DNA of 64,000 nucleotides from Geobacillus stearothermophilus ATCC 12980 (GTDB lineage Bacteria; Bacillota; Bacilli; Bacillales; Anoxybacillaceae): positions 344,001 through 408,000 of the forward strand of contig NZ_CP128494.1 of assembly GCF_030369615.1 (NCBI RefSeq), read 5' to 3'. The position numbers and the translations under genes are program-made. This document shows, piece by piece, positions 34,957-43,907 of the stretch (position 1 is its first letter; each line of letters starts with the position of its first letter). The notes beneath the pieces are model-generated. The model was not told the DNA's origin and did not search any database. It was given only the letters and a program-made list of their open reading frames with translations.

Positions 34957-36117
34957 TTAGCGTGTCGACGGGGTGACCGTTTCGCGTTCTTGCAGCCCTT
35001 TGATCAAAACGGCGGCCACTTCCGGACGGCTGAATGTGCTCGGCGGCACTTGGCCGTTACGCAACATTTCACGGACTTTCGTGCCAGAAAGGACAACGTG
35101 ATATTGTGCGTCGTGCGGGCATGTTTTCGTCGATGCCATGCCTTCGCATTTCGTGCAATAAAAGCTGTGTTCGAAAAAGAGCGGTGTAATGCCAAGCTCT
35201 TCGGCTGTAAAGTTCGAGAAGATTTTTTGCGCATCATACGTGCCGTAATAGTTGCCGACGCCCGCATGGTCGCGGCCGACGATGAAGTGCGTGCAGCCGA
35301 AGTTTTTCCGCACCATGGCATGGAAAATCGCTTCGCGCGGACCGGCATAGCGCATCGCAGCTTGGAAGACGCCCAAGAAAACGCGGTCTTTCGGATAATA
35401 GTTTTCCAGCAGCACTTGATAGCTTTCCATCCGGATGTCGGCCGGAATATCGTCCGCTTTCGTTTCGCCGACGAGCGGGTTTAAAAACAAGCCGTCCACG
35501 ATTTCAAGCGCGCATTTTTGAATGTATTCATGGGCGCGGTGAACCGGGTTGCGTGTTTGGAAGCCGACGACGGTATTCCAGCCGAGTTCGGCAAATCGTT
35601 TCCGCGTTTCGGCCGGATCGAAATAAAACGGAGCAAACTGGCCTTTGTCGGTCCGTTTGACGAGCGTAACCGCTCCGCCGACGTACACATCTGGTTTTTC
35701 AAACAGCTTGCGCACGCCCGGGTGAGCGAGTTCATCGGTTTTATAGACGAGCTTGGCTTCTTTCGTTTTATCCGGGCGGTAAATATCGGCGATTTCAATG
35801 ACGCCGTAGACGTCGCCGCCATAAACGAGTTTCGCTTTGTCGCCGACAGTGAGTTCACTCGCTTTTTCTTCCGTCACCGCCAGCGTGATCGGAATGCTCC
35901 AGACAGTGCCATCAGCGAGGCGCATCGTTTCTACGACCGCATCGTAATCGGCTTTCGTTAAAAACCCGGTGAGCGGGCTGTAGGCGCCTGTGCCGATCAG
36001 CTCAAGGTCGCTTAGTTCGGCTTTGGACAGCTCGATCGTTTTCGTTGCTTCATCGATTGGGTAATCCGGATTCCAACGGTTGATCAATGTGCCGCCATGC
36101 GGAATGCTCAAACTCAT
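34957..36117 (-). CDS. sat: Sulfate adenylyltransferase
   Basis: This 386-residue enzyme makes APS from ATP and sulfate. The catalytic motif [12 protein letters not shown] lies at about 189-200 (QxRN and HxxH), [12 protein letters not shown] at about 285-296 and [10 protein letters not shown] near the end. A cysteine motif [16 protein letters not shown] (about 319-334) suggests the zinc site of this subtype. ATG 36117 is 8 nt behind AGGAGG; ATG 36123 is too close to it. It lies 31 nt downstream of cysP in the operon. Confidence 0.95.
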   Translation of the reverse strand: MSLSIPHGGTLINRWNPDYPIDEATKTIELSKAELSDLELIGTGAYSPLTGFLTKADYDAVVETMRLADGTVWSIPITLAVTEEKASELTVGDKAKLVYGGDVYGVIEIADIYRPDKTKEAKLVYKTDELAHPGVRKLFEKPDVYVGGAVTLVKRTDKGQFAPFYFDPAETRKRFAELGWNTVVGFQTRNPVHRAHEYIQKCALEIVDGLFLNPLVGETKADDIPADIRMESYQVLLENYYPKDRVFLGVFQAAMRYAGPREAIFHAMVRKNFGCTHFIVGRDHAGVGNYYGTYDAQKIFSNFTAEELGITPLFFEHSFYCTKCEGMASTKTCPHDAQYHVVLSGTKVREMLRNGQVPPSTFSRPEVAAVLIKGLQERETVTPSTR

Positions 36118-36148
36118 GTTCATAACCTCCTAGATTGATAGATGTTCA

Positions 36149-37222
36149 TTAAATGCCGCCGCCATGTTCATGAAGCGAACGCTCTTCTTCGGCGACTGTT
36201 TTTTTTAAGCTGATGACGCCAAGCGTCGCCAGGCAGACGCTGAAGATGGCAATCACCGTGTAAACATCGCTGTCAAGCAACAGTTTCACAAGGCTGTACG
36301 AAATGACAAGGGAAAATATTGGCGAAACAAACCACACTTTCAACAGTTGCACGACAATCCGCTTTTGCCAAATCGACATCCCGCTTTTCGCCGTGCCGAT
36401 GCCGATGATCGCCGATGTCGTAATCTGCGTAAGCGGAACAGGCAAACCAAACAGCGACGAAATGATGACGAGCACGGCTCCCGTGCCGGAAATGGCGATT
36501 CCTTCAAACGGGGAGAAGTTTGTAATTTTCTTTCCGTTTGTTTCTAACACGCGATGCCCAAGCAACAGGGCGCCGGCAGCGACAAACAAGCCGCCGAAGA
36601 TAGTTGCCGGCCCGACCGCCATCAGCCCGGCGCCGACGAGCGGCCCGACGGCATTGGCCACATTGTTCATGCCGGCGGAAAACGCCTCGAGAAAGCCCGT
36701 GACAACGAGCAAGGCCATGAATGTTTTTTGCCAGCGCCCTTGTTCAAGCTGCGGATATTTTCGCTTGAGCGTCAAAAACCATTTGCCGACAGCCAGCGTA
36801 AACGAAAAGGCGACGATCGGGATCACGATCCATACCGACACGATAAACAGCAGCTTATGAAAGTACAACGCCTGATAGGCGATGCCAACGCCGACGACTG
36901 ATCCAACGGTGATCTCGCTCGTCGAGAGCGGAATGCCCATGATGTTCGCCGCAAAAAGTGAAATGGCCGCCGCCGTTAAAATGATGACGACGATTTTGAC
37001 GGTGAGGATCGAAGACGGAATAATGCCCGACCCGATCGTTTTCACTACTTCTCCGCCGCCAAGGCTGCCGAGAAACACGCCGATGCCGCAAAGAAGGAGG
37101 GCCATCGACTTTTTCGGAATGGCGCCCGACCCGTACGCGACGCCCATCGAGGCGGCCGCGCCGCTCGCCCCGATGTTCATGGCGAAGAAAAAGGACACAA
37201 TAAAGGCAATGGCAAGGAGCAT
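36149..37222 (-). CDS. cysP: Sulfate permease of the PiT family (CysP-type)
   Basis: This 357-residue inner membrane protein has about ten to eleven helices and the two inverted PiT signatures: GASGAAASMGVAYGSGAI (about 19-36) and FSAGMNNVANAVGPLVGAG (about 181-199). PiT proteins usually carry phosphate, but the cysH-operon member CysP of B. subtilis carries sulfate. Its place between cysH and sat supports that. ATG 37222 follows AAGGGGAGAACAACGAT. Confidence 0.9.
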   Translation of the reverse strand: MLLAIAFIVSFFFAMNIGASGAAASMGVAYGSGAIPKKSMALLLCGIGVFLGSLGGGEVVKTIGSGIIPSSILTVKIVVIILTAAAISLFAANIMGIPLSTSEITVGSVVGVGIAYQALYFHKLLFIVSVWIVIPIVAFSFTLAVGKWFLTLKRKYPQLEQGRWQKTFMALLVVTGFLEAFSAGMNNVANAVGPLVGAGLMAVGPATIFGGLFVAAGALLLGHRVLETNGKKITNFSPFEGIAISGTGAVLVIISSLFGLPVPLTQITTSAIIGIGTAKSGMSIWQKRIVVQLLKVWFVSPIFSLVISYSLVKLLLDSDVYTVIAIFSVCLATLGVISLKKTVAEEERSLHEHGGGI

Positions 37223-37237
37223 ATCGTTGTTCTCCCC

Positions 37238-37945
37238 TTATGTGAGATGGAGCCCGCACTCCGTTTTCCCCTGGCCGGCCCAGCGCCCGGAGCGCAAATC
37301 GTTCGGATCCGATGCCGGCGCTGTGCAAGGGGCGCAGCCGATGCTCGGGTAGCCCCGGTCATGGAGCACGTTGTACGGAAGACCTTGTTTATATACGTAA
37401 TTCCAAACGTCTTTCCACGTCCAATGAATGAGCGGGCACACTTTAATGGAGCGGAATTTGTCGTCTTTATTGATGTACTCGACATGGCGCCGCGTCGGCG
37501 ACTGTTCGCGGCGCAAGCCGGAAATCCAGGCGGTGACGCCGGTCAAGACTTCCCGCAGCGGAATGACTTTGCGCAACTCACAGCATTTGTTCGGATCGCG
37601 TTTCCATAGTTCATCGCCGAACTGTGCAGCCTGCTCCTCCAGCGTCAAGTGCGGCTGTTTCATCACGATGCGGAGCGACGGGTATTTTTCCTGTACGTTC
37701 GCGATCGTGTCGTACGTCTCTTGGAAATGCATCCCTGTATCCAAAAAGACGATTTCCGCATCCGGCTTGACTTGGAAAATCAAATCAATGAGCACAATCC
37801 CTTCAATGCCAAAACTGCACGCATAGACAATGTCATCGCCGTATTCGCGGTACGCCCAAGCAAGGACAGCCAACGCCCCTTTCGTTTCATCATCGGACGG
37901 AAAAGACGGTTTTTCGGCCGTTTCCCATTGGTCATATGTGAGCAT
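37238..37945 (-). CDS. cysH: Phosphoadenylyl/adenylyl-sulfate reductase
   Basis: This 235-residue reductase turns APS or PAPS into sulfite with thioredoxin. It has the PP-loop-like start [15 protein letters not shown], the cysteine pair KCCELRKV (about 126-133) and the second pair GCAPCT (about 209-214), the four cysteines that bind a 4Fe-4S cluster in APS reductases. ATG 37945 follows AAGGAGGGGGAAACG. It is the first gene of the operon and lies directly behind the SAM riboswitch and terminator. Confidence 0.95.
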   Translation of the reverse strand: MLTYDQWETAEKPSFPSDDETKGALAVLAWAYREYGDDIVYACSFGIEGIVLIDLIFQVKPDAEIVFLDTGMHFQETYDTIANVQEKYPSLRIVMKQPHLTLEEQAAQFGDELWKRDPNKCCELRKVIPLREVLTGVTAWISGLRREQSPTRRHVEYINKDDKFRSIKVCPLIHWTWKDVWNYVYKQGLPYNVLHDRGYPSIGCAPCTAPASDPNDLRSGRWAGQGKTECGLHLT

Positions 37946-38021
37946 CGTTTCCCCCTCCTTAAAAAACAAAGAAAATCAACATAATTAGTCGGATATTCAT
38001 CCGGCAACGGGCAGCCTGGCG

Positions 38022-38053
38022 ATAAAAACGCCCCTTCCATTTCGGAAAGAGCG
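38022..38053 (-). terminator. Expression-platform terminator of the SAM riboswitch
   Basis: On the minus strand the stem CGCTCTTTCC / GGAAGGGGCG (38044-38053 with 38029-38038; two G-T pairs) is followed by TTTTTATC. Confidence 0.8.
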
Positions 38054-38069
38054 GAAGAACGAGGGACGC

Positions 38070-38172
38070 CTTATCTTCCAAAATGGATCCCATTTTGCTG
38101 GAATTAGCACCTTGCCAAACGCGGCAGGTTGCCGGAGTTCATCGGGCCAGTCCCTCCCCCGCTCTTGATAAG
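38070..38172 (-). promoter_or_regulatory. SAM riboswitch (S-box) of the cysH operon
   Basis: The minus strand shows the S-box elements in order: CTTATCAAGAG, GGAGGGACTGGCCCGATGA, ACTCCGGCAACC, GGTGCTAATTCCAGCA and the closing GATAAG. High SAM should favour the following terminator and stop sulfate assimilation. Confidence 0.97.
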
Positions 38173-38301
38173 CGTATGTAATTTATATTGATTAAATTTT
38201 AACACAATTGGCGCTAATGTCAATCCTAGTTTTTCGATAGGAATTTTTTTATATACATAGGCAGCTTCGCGATGCTTCCATCCGGTGACGGAAGGAGAGG
38301 A

Positions 38302-38526
38302 TTACCGCTTGCGCAGGCTTCCGAGCTCCTCAACAATGGCCTGTATTTCGCTTGAACTGAACGTTTCACGCTTCATGACCATGTCGTAAATGTCTTTCAG
38401 TTCGTCATACCATGCCTCGGAAAAATGGGCCGGCTTAATCGCATCAAAATTGAGCACTTTTAATTTTTTCTTCAGTTGTTCAACGATATATTCGACGTTT
38501 TCTGCGGACGGTTTCGATAAATCCAT
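38302..38526 (-). CDS. yfkK: UPF0435 (YfkK-like) protein
   Basis: This 74-residue protein matches YfkK of Bacillus: LKVLNFDAIKPAHFSEAWYD followed by ELKDIYDMVMKRETFSSSE and IQAIVEELGSLRKR. ATG 38526 has GAAAGGAGCGAAACC upstream. It is predicted to be helical and soluble; the function is unknown. It is divergent from yfkJ, as in B. subtilis. Confidence 0.9.
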   Translation of the reverse strand: MDLSKPSAENVEYIVEQLKKKLKVLNFDAIKPAHFSEAWYDELKDIYDMVMKRETFSSSEIQAIVEELGSLRKR

Positions 38527-38729
38527 GGTTTCGCTCCTTTCGTGGCAGGTTATCATGTATTGTACCACACCGGCGGTGAAAAAGGGGAGAGGCAATATAG
38601 TCCGCGCCAGCGTTAGGTGGTAAAATATAGGTGCATGTGCACGAGCTGCTAGAAAGCAGCTATCAAGCGCTTGGATGAAAAGGGAAAACTAATGCCAAGA
38701 AAACGGGATGGAAAGGAGTGGCTGCTTCG

Positions 38730-39218
38730 ATGGTCAAAGTGTTGTTTGTTTGCCTCGGCAACATTTGCCGTTCGCCGATGGCGGAAGCGGTATTCCGTCA
38801 TTTGGTGAACGAACGGGGGCTTGACGGACAGATTGTCGTTGATTCAGCGGGAACGGGCAGCTGGCATGTCGGGGAGCCGCCGCATGAGGGGACAAGGCGG
38901 ATTTTGAGTGAAAACGACATTGACTATTCCGGCATCCGCGCCCGGCAAGTCGGGCGCCGCGACTTGGAGGAATTTGATTACATCATCGCCATGGACGCCG
39001 CCAATTTGAGCGATTTGCGCCGGCTCGCCGGGCCGAATTCGCCGGCGGTGATCGCCCGGCTGCTTGATTTTGTCCCGGATCGGGAAAAAGACGATGTGCC
39101 GGATCCGTATTATACCGGGAATTTTGCCGAAGTGTACCGCTTGATTCGCTCCGGCTGCGAGCATTTGCTTGACGCGATCGTCCGCGATCATCGGCTGGCC
39201 CCTAGGGAAAGAAAATGA
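38730..39218 (+). CDS. yfkJ: Low-molecular-weight protein-tyrosine phosphatase
   Basis: This 162-residue phosphatase has the active-site loop CLGNICRSP (about 8-16) and the acid/base DPYYTG (about 126-131), matching B. subtilis YfkJ. It removes phosphate from protein tyrosine and, in some homologues, arginine. ATG 38730 fits the family start; a GTG four codons upstream (38718) sits on the AAAGGAG site and cannot be excluded. It is followed closely by the YihY-family gene, with which it likely forms an operon. Confidence 0.93.
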   Translation: MVKVLFVCLGNICRSPMAEAVFRHLVNERGLDGQIVVDSAGTGSWHVGEPPHEGTRRILSENDIDYSGIRARQVGRRDLEEFDYIIAMDAANLSDLRRLAGPNSPAVIARLLDFVPDREKDDVPDPYYTGNFAEVYRLIRSGCEHLLDAIVRDHRLAPRERK

Positions 39219-39245
39219 TGAAAAAACGGAAAAGGAGGGCGACCC

Positions 39246-40079
39246 GTGTTGGTGGATATGACGTTCATCCGCGAGTTGGCCCGGCGCTTTACGGAGGATG
39301 AAGTTCCGCGGCTGTCGGCGGAATTGGCGTATTACTTTCTGTTGTCGTTGTTCCCGTTTTTATTGTTTTTAATGACGCTGCTGGCTTACTTGCCGATCCC
39401 GCACGAAGATGTGCTTATGCTTGTGCGGCAGTATGCGCCGAAAGAAGCGCTTCATCTGATCGAGACGAATGTCCACCGTCTGATGGATGAGCAAAACGGA
39501 AAGCTGCTGTCGTTAAGCATTATCGGCGCCATTTGGTCGGCATCGAACGGCATGAGCGCCATTATGCGGGCGTTAAACCGCGCATATGACGTACAAGAGG
39601 ACCGTCCGTTTTGGGTTGTGCGGGGCCTGTCGATTGTGCTGACGATCGGGATGATCGCGGTCATTATCGTTATGCTTGTATTGCCGGTATTCGGGCGGAT
39701 GATCGGTTTGTTTTTGTTTTCCACCCTCGGGTTGTCGCAGCCGTTTTTGACGATATGGAACACATTTCGCTGGGTGACGAGCGTGATCATCTTGTTTGTT
39801 GTTTTTACCGCCCTTTATTATTTTGCCCCGAACAAACAGCTGCGTTGTGTCAATGTCGTGCGCGGCGCTTTGTTCGCCACCGCCGGCTGGATTGCGATAT
39901 CATGGGCGTTTGCCTATTATGTCAACCATTTTGCTGACTATACAGCCATGTACGGAAGTCTCGGCGGGATGATTGTGCTGATGATTTGGTTTTATTTATC
40001 GGGCATGATTCTCGTGTTAGGAGGGGAAATGAACGCCATTTTCGATTGTGAACGTGAAGGAAGAAAGCGGCTCCGTTGA
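39246..40079 (+). CDS. YihY/BrkB-family membrane protein
   Basis: This 277-residue protein has about six membrane helices. It shows the family motifs LSAELAYYFLLSLFPFLLFL (about 24-43), WSASNGMSAIMRALNRAYDV (about 99-118) and the C-terminal YGSLGGMIVLMIWFYLSGMI (about 238-257). It corresponds to YfkH of B. subtilis. YihY proteins were once annotated as ribonuclease BN, which is not supported; their role is unknown. GTG 39246 is 6 nt behind GGAGGG. It lies 27 nt after yfkJ. Confidence 0.9.
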   Translation: MLVDMTFIRELARRFTEDEVPRLSAELAYYFLLSLFPFLLFLMTLLAYLPIPHEDVLMLVRQYAPKEALHLIETNVHRLMDEQNGKLLSLSIIGAIWSASNGMSAIMRALNRAYDVQEDRPFWVVRGLSIVLTIGMIAVIIVMLVLPVFGRMIGLFLFSTLGLSQPFLTIWNTFRWVTSVIILFVVFTALYYFAPNKQLRCVNVVRGALFATAGWIAISWAFAYYVNHFADYTAMYGSLGGMIVLMIWFYLSGMILVLGGEMNAIFDCEREGRKRLR

Positions 40080-40147
40080 TGTGCATAAATGCTCCGCAAA
40101 CCGGATAACGTAACGATGCGGGGGATTTTGATACAGGGGGGATTGCG

Positions 40148-40252
40148 ATGACGAAGCACACGAAAAAAGACGGGGGTACGAAGCAAAAAGGGAAAAACAG
40201 GCCGAAACATAAAACGAGCGGCAGCGCCAACGGCCAAAACGGCTATCATTAG
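40148..40252 (+). CDS. Small basic protein of 34 residues
   Basis: ATG 40148 has GGGGGGATTGCG upstream, and the short frame is followed within 3 nt by a clean terminator, which supports a real gene. The product is highly basic and polar (MTKHTKKDGGTKQKGKNRPK to NGYH), with no hydrophobic stretch, reminiscent of minor small spore proteins. I cannot assign a family. Confidence 0.6.
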   Translation: MTKHTKKDGGTKQKGKNRPKHKTSGSANGQNGYH

Positions 40253-40283
40253 AAAAGGTGTCCCAATGCGGGACACCTTTTTC
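40253..40283 (+). terminator. Terminator after small basic gene
   Basis: The 8-bp perfect stem GGTGTCCC / GGGACACC (40257-40264 with 40270-40277) is followed by TTTTT. Confidence 0.85.
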
Positions 40284-40308
40284 GCTGGGGCGGTCAGCGA
40301 ACGGCGCT

Positions 40309-40458
40309 TTACTCCACAATTTCTTCATGATGGTAGTAATACCGCTCGTAAATGTACTCGATCTCGGCGTCAGTTATGCAGGCGAGCTCTTCCCGCGACA
40401 ACCCCCGCACTTTTTCGATAAACTCGATCATGTTTTTCCGTTCTGCTCTGCTCATCAT
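40309..40458 (-). CDS. BH0509-family small protein
   Basis: This 49-residue protein (MMSRAERKNMIEFIEKVRGL followed by SREELACITDAEIEYIYERY) matches short Bacillaceae proteins annotated as the BH0509 family. ATG 40458 (or 40455) follows AAAAAGGAGTGGCG. It is helical and acidic; the function is unknown. Confidence 0.8.
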   Translation of the reverse strand: MMSRAERKNMIEFIEKVRGLSREELACITDAEIEYIYERYYYHHEEIVE

Positions 40459-40548
40459 CGCCACTCCTTTTTCTGTTTTAAAACAGTAACTTGTTATCTT
40501 GTTTTTATTATATAACAGCAAAAATAAAATGGTCAATTAAAAAAGCGG

Positions 40549-41682
40549 TCAAGCCGCTTTTTCCTGTTCCTTCCGTCCGGCAAGGCAGACGGCGGGGATG
40601 AGAAGAACAGCGGTGACCGTCAGAAAAAAGGCGTTCGTTGCCGCATCGACGGCGCTTCCGGCAAGGGGCGGGCCCACCATGCTGCCGAGGCTGTACAGCA
40701 TTCCGCACAACAAGTTGCCGGTCGGGAGGAGCGCTTTCGGCAACAAGTCGGTCATATAGGCAATGCCAAGGGAAAAAAGGGAGCCAGTAAACATGCCGGC
40801 GGCAAACAGACAGGCAGCGAGCCCGACAGTGGACGCACCGACCGTGAGCACGGCCAAAAAACAGCTGGCGCCGGCCAGCAAGGCAAAACGAATTACCGCC
40901 CGCCGCCCGAACCGGTCGCTGAGCGCCCCGAGCGGGAGCTGAAAGACGATGCCGCCTAACGAGAAAAACGGCAAAATGAAGGCGATCTGTTCGGCGCTCA
41001 TCTGCTTGCGCAAGGCATACAGCGGGAACACGGAATGAAGGGACGCTTCCAAAAAGCCGTAGGCAAGCGGCAGCAAGAGCGCTGGCCATGCATGTTTCCA
41101 TGCACCGACCCACCGGCCGGCGGCTGAGGAAGAGCGTTCAAACGGCTTCGGTTTTTCTTTTGGCAGCCAAAAGACGGCCACCCATCCGCTGAAACTGAGG
41201 AGAGCGGCCAAATAAAACGGCCACGCCTCATTGATCGAGGCGAGCGAAGCGAGAAGCGGGCCGGCTGTAAAACCAAGGCCGAATGCCAAACCATACAGTG
41301 ACAGACGCCGCCCGCGCTTAGCCGGCAGCGAAAAGTCGGTGATCCATGTCTGCGTCGCGAAATGAAGCATATGGTCGCCGACGCCGATCAAAAAACGGAG
41401 AGCCAGCCAAATAAAAAATGAAGAAAAAAGTGGAAAAAGAGTAAGCGAACATATTACAATAGAACCACCAAGGAGAATGATGGGTCGATACCCATACTTC
41501 ACCAACGGACGCTCCAGAAACGGTGAAATGGCCAGCACGCCGATATATAGAGCAGCAGCATGCACCCCGTTGACGGACGAAGGGACGCCTTGTTCATCAA
41601 GCAACATGGCTAACAGCGGAAGCAACATTCCTTGGGATAAGCCAGAGATGGCCACGACCGCAGTTAAAATGGCAAAACGCAT
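40549..41682 (-). CDS. yfkF: Major facilitator superfamily transporter
   Basis: This 377-residue protein has about twelve membrane helices. The MFS loop 2-3 motif is degenerate (ERPLVKYGYRPIILLGGSI, about 58-76), and the loop 8-9 repeat GALSDRFGRRAVIRFALLAG is clear. ATG 41682 is 8 nt behind GTGAGGAT; ATG 41688 is too close. It holds the place of yfkF in the B. subtilis yfk block, between the YihY and CaCA genes. The substrate is unknown; drug or metabolite export is typical. Confidence 0.85.
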   Translation of the reverse strand: MRFAILTAVVAISGLSQGMLLPLLAMLLDEQGVPSSVNGVHAAALYIGVLAISPFLERPLVKYGYRPIILLGGSIVICSLTLFPLFSSFFIWLALRFLIGVGDHMLHFATQTWITDFSLPAKRGRRLSLYGLAFGLGFTAGPLLASLASINEAWPFYLAALLSFSGWVAVFWLPKEKPKPFERSSSAAGRWVGAWKHAWPALLLPLAYGFLEASLHSVFPLYALRKQMSAEQIAFILPFFSLGGIVFQLPLGALSDRFGRRAVIRFALLAGASCFLAVLTVGASTVGLAACLFAAGMFTGSLFSLGIAYMTDLLPKALLPTGNLLCGMLYSLGSMVGPPLAGSAVDAATNAFFLTVTAVLLIPAVCLAGRKEQEKAA

Positions 41683-41833
41683 CGTCATATCCTCACTTCT
41701 TTAAATTGGCCAGTCCGCGAACAAACAGAATCCGTCTTTTCACGGCGGAACGGCTGGCCCGTATTCCATCGTACATACAAGCAACGATCAATGCAACGAA
41801 AAAATGTTGATGGGAAAGGTGGAAGAAACACAA

Positions 41834-42886
41834 ATGAACAGGTTGTTTGCCTGGATGGCATGGATCGGCGTGCCGGTGTCAGTAATCGGCGGCTTTCTTC
41901 ACTGGCCGACCGTCTTGATGTTTGGGCTGTATTGTTTGACGATCATTGCGCTCGCCAGCTATATGGGGCGGGCGACAGAGAGTTTGGCCATCGTCGCCGG
42001 ACCGCGCATCGGCGGGCTGTTAAACGCCACCTTTGGCAATGCGGTCGAGTTGATCATCTCGATTTTTGCCTTGCAAGCCGGACTCGTGGATGTCGTGCTC
42101 GCCTCCTTGACCGGCTCGGTGCTGGGAAATTTGCTGTTGGTTGCCGGGTTATCGTTTTTTGTCGGCGGTTTGAAATATAAACGGCAAGAATTCAATATTT
42201 ATGACGCCCGCCATAACGCCGGGCTGCTGACGTTTGCCATTTTCGTCGCGTTTGTCATTCCGGAAGTGTTTACAATGCAAATGGACGGCGGCGAACGGCT
42301 TGCGTTGAGCGTCGGCATTTCGATTATTATGATTTTGCTTTACATCGCTGCCCTTTACTTCCGGCTTGTCACCCACCGCGGCGTATACCAGCATAAATCG
42401 GACGAAGCGGAAGAACATGAGGAGCCGGAATGGGGAAAAGGAAAAGCGACCGCCATTTTGGCACTGGCTACGCTCGCGGTTGCCTACTTGTCAGAGCGGC
42501 TCGTCCATACGTTCGAAACCGTGGCGGAGTCGTTTGGCTGGAGCGAGCTGTTTATCGGGATCATCATCGTCGCCATCGTCGGCAATGCGGCGGAGCATGC
42601 TTCGGCTGTCATGATGGCATACAAAAATAAAATGAACGTCGCCGTCGAGATCGCCGTCGGCTCGACCTTGCAAATCGCCATGTTCGTCGCGCCGGTGCTT
42701 GTGCTCGTTTCGCTTTTGTTTCCGGAAAAAATGCCGCTTGTCTTTTCACTTCCCGAACTCGTCGCGATGGCCGCTTCGGTGCTCTTGATGATCGTATTGT
42801 CCAACGATGGCGATACGAACTGGTTTGAAGGGGCGACGCTGCTGGCGGCCTATATCATTATGGGCATTGGTTTTTATTTGCTTTGA
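41834..42886 (+). CDS. chaA: Calcium/cation:proton antiporter (ChaA/YfkE-type)
   Basis: This 350-residue CaCA-family protein has about eleven membrane helices. The two alpha-repeats carry the ion-binding glutamates: NATFGNAVELIISIFALQAG (first about 64-83) and VAIVGNAAEHASAVMMAYKN (about 240-259). The acidic loop EAEEHEEPEWGKGK lies between halves. The B. subtilis homologue YfkE exchanges Ca2+ for H+. ATG 41834 fits the family start; AGGTGG lies 11 nt upstream, and in-frame starts at 41804 and 41810 are possible. Confidence 0.92.
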   Translation: MNRLFAWMAWIGVPVSVIGGFLHWPTVLMFGLYCLTIIALASYMGRATESLAIVAGPRIGGLLNATFGNAVELIISIFALQAGLVDVVLASLTGSVLGNLLLVAGLSFFVGGLKYKRQEFNIYDARHNAGLLTFAIFVAFVIPEVFTMQMDGGERLALSVGISIIMILLYIAALYFRLVTHRGVYQHKSDEAEEHEEPEWGKGKATAILALATLAVAYLSERLVHTFETVAESFGWSELFIGIIIVAIVGNAAEHASAVMMAYKNKMNVAVEIAVGSTLQIAMFVAPVLVLVSLLFPEKMPLVFSLPELVAMAASVLLMIVLSNDGDTNWFEGATLLAAYIIMGIGFYLL

Positions 42887-42893
42887 CGGATTC

Positions 42894-42922
42894 ACCCGGG
42901 CGGTTGGCGCTCGGGTTTTTTG
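42894..42922 (+). terminator. Terminator after chaA
   Basis: The stem ACCCG / CGGGT with inner pairing GGC/GCT is followed by TTTTTT, 8 nt past the stop codon. Confidence 0.6.
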
Positions 42923-43027
42923 GACAGAGGAACGGCGCCGGGACGGAAGAAATTTTCACTGTCACGGATAAACGGTGCGTTTTGACGGAAAATAACAGTG
43001 AATATGAGATAGAAAGGAGCGAATGCG

Positions 43028-43816
43028 ATGAAAAAATGGGCGGTTTCGCTGTTTGCGAGCGCACTGCTTCTGTATGCGGCAGCGTTCCCGACATTGGCGG
43101 CTTCCGGAAAGCCGGCGCCCGGTGCGGTGATCGATATCTCGAAAGAGAACACATACCCGAATCCAACGCAAGACTTGCCGCATCTAGAGCCAAGCTCGTT
43201 TACGAAACAGCTGCTGAAATCAGCCAATGTGAACATTGAGAATCCTGAATTGGTTCATCTCTTTAATGAATCTTCGGCAACGAACGCGCCGTGGGCCATC
43301 GGCTACCGGGCGACGATTTATTTAGGCCAATGGCCACTCAACTACCAATCGCTCGAAACATCAACAAATTGGGAGTATCAAAAGGTCAATACGAATTTTC
43401 TCGACAACCGCGGCGGCGACACAGCACAAAAACTGTATTACAAACAGGAAATGCAAAAATACGTCCGTGGCGGCTTGACGGTGAAAGTGCCGAATGAAGA
43501 CGCCGTCAAACGGATGATGTTGAACAAGGCCATGGAAAAAACAAATTTACCGCTCGCTTTCAGCACCGTTGTCGGTCTTGGCACGAAAAAGGATCAGCCG
43601 TACAACGTGCCGGCGAAAAAAATGGGCTATTTGTATGCGTATGCTCCGGCTGTGAATGAAAAAGGGAAAGTGACGTACGGGGAAGTGTATATCGTCTTAA
43701 AAGGAAACAAAAAGAAAATCGTCGTCAAAAACGTGACGACAAGAGGGGTCGGGGCATGGATTCCGGTGCAAGACCGGCTGTATATGTCCTATGTCGTCAG
43801 CGAGCAGCCGCGATAA
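43028..43816 (+). CDS. yfkD: YfkD-like secreted protein
   Basis: This 262-residue protein has a Sec signal peptide (KKWAVSLFASALLLYAAAFP, cleavage near residue 25) and matches YfkD of Bacillus in length and context: DISKENTYPNPTQDLPHLEP, WAIGYRATIYLGQWPLNYQS and KQEMQKYVRGGLTVKVPNED. Its role is unknown; B. subtilis YfkD is reported as expressed late in growth or sporulation. ATG 43028 follows GAAAGGAGCGAATGCG. It lies between chaA and yfkAB, as in B. subtilis. Confidence 0.88.
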   Translation: MKKWAVSLFASALLLYAAAFPTLAASGKPAPGAVIDISKENTYPNPTQDLPHLEPSSFTKQLLKSANVNIENPELVHLFNESSATNAPWAIGYRATIYLGQWPLNYQSLETSTNWEYQKVNTNFLDNRGGDTAQKLYYKQEMQKYVRGGLTVKVPNEDAVKRMMLNKAMEKTNLPLAFSTVVGLGTKKDQPYNVPAKKMGYLYAYAPAVNEKGKVTYGEVYIVLKGNKKKIVVKNVTTRGVGAWIPVQDRLYMSYVVSEQPR

Positions 43817-43865
43817 AAGAGTCGGGCCCAAAAAGCAGGCGCGTTTTGGGCCCGACTCTTTTTTA
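43815..43865 (+). terminator. Terminator between yfkD and yfkAB
   Basis: A long stem AGAGTCGGGCCCAAAA / TTTTGGGCCCGACTCT is followed by TTTTTAT. The perfect arms (43819-43833 paired with 43844-43858 approximately) can work on both strands. Confidence 0.85.
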
Positions 43866-43907
43866 TGCGCATGGCCGATGATGCGCTTGCCTCTGCGGCG
43901 TTGCTGT

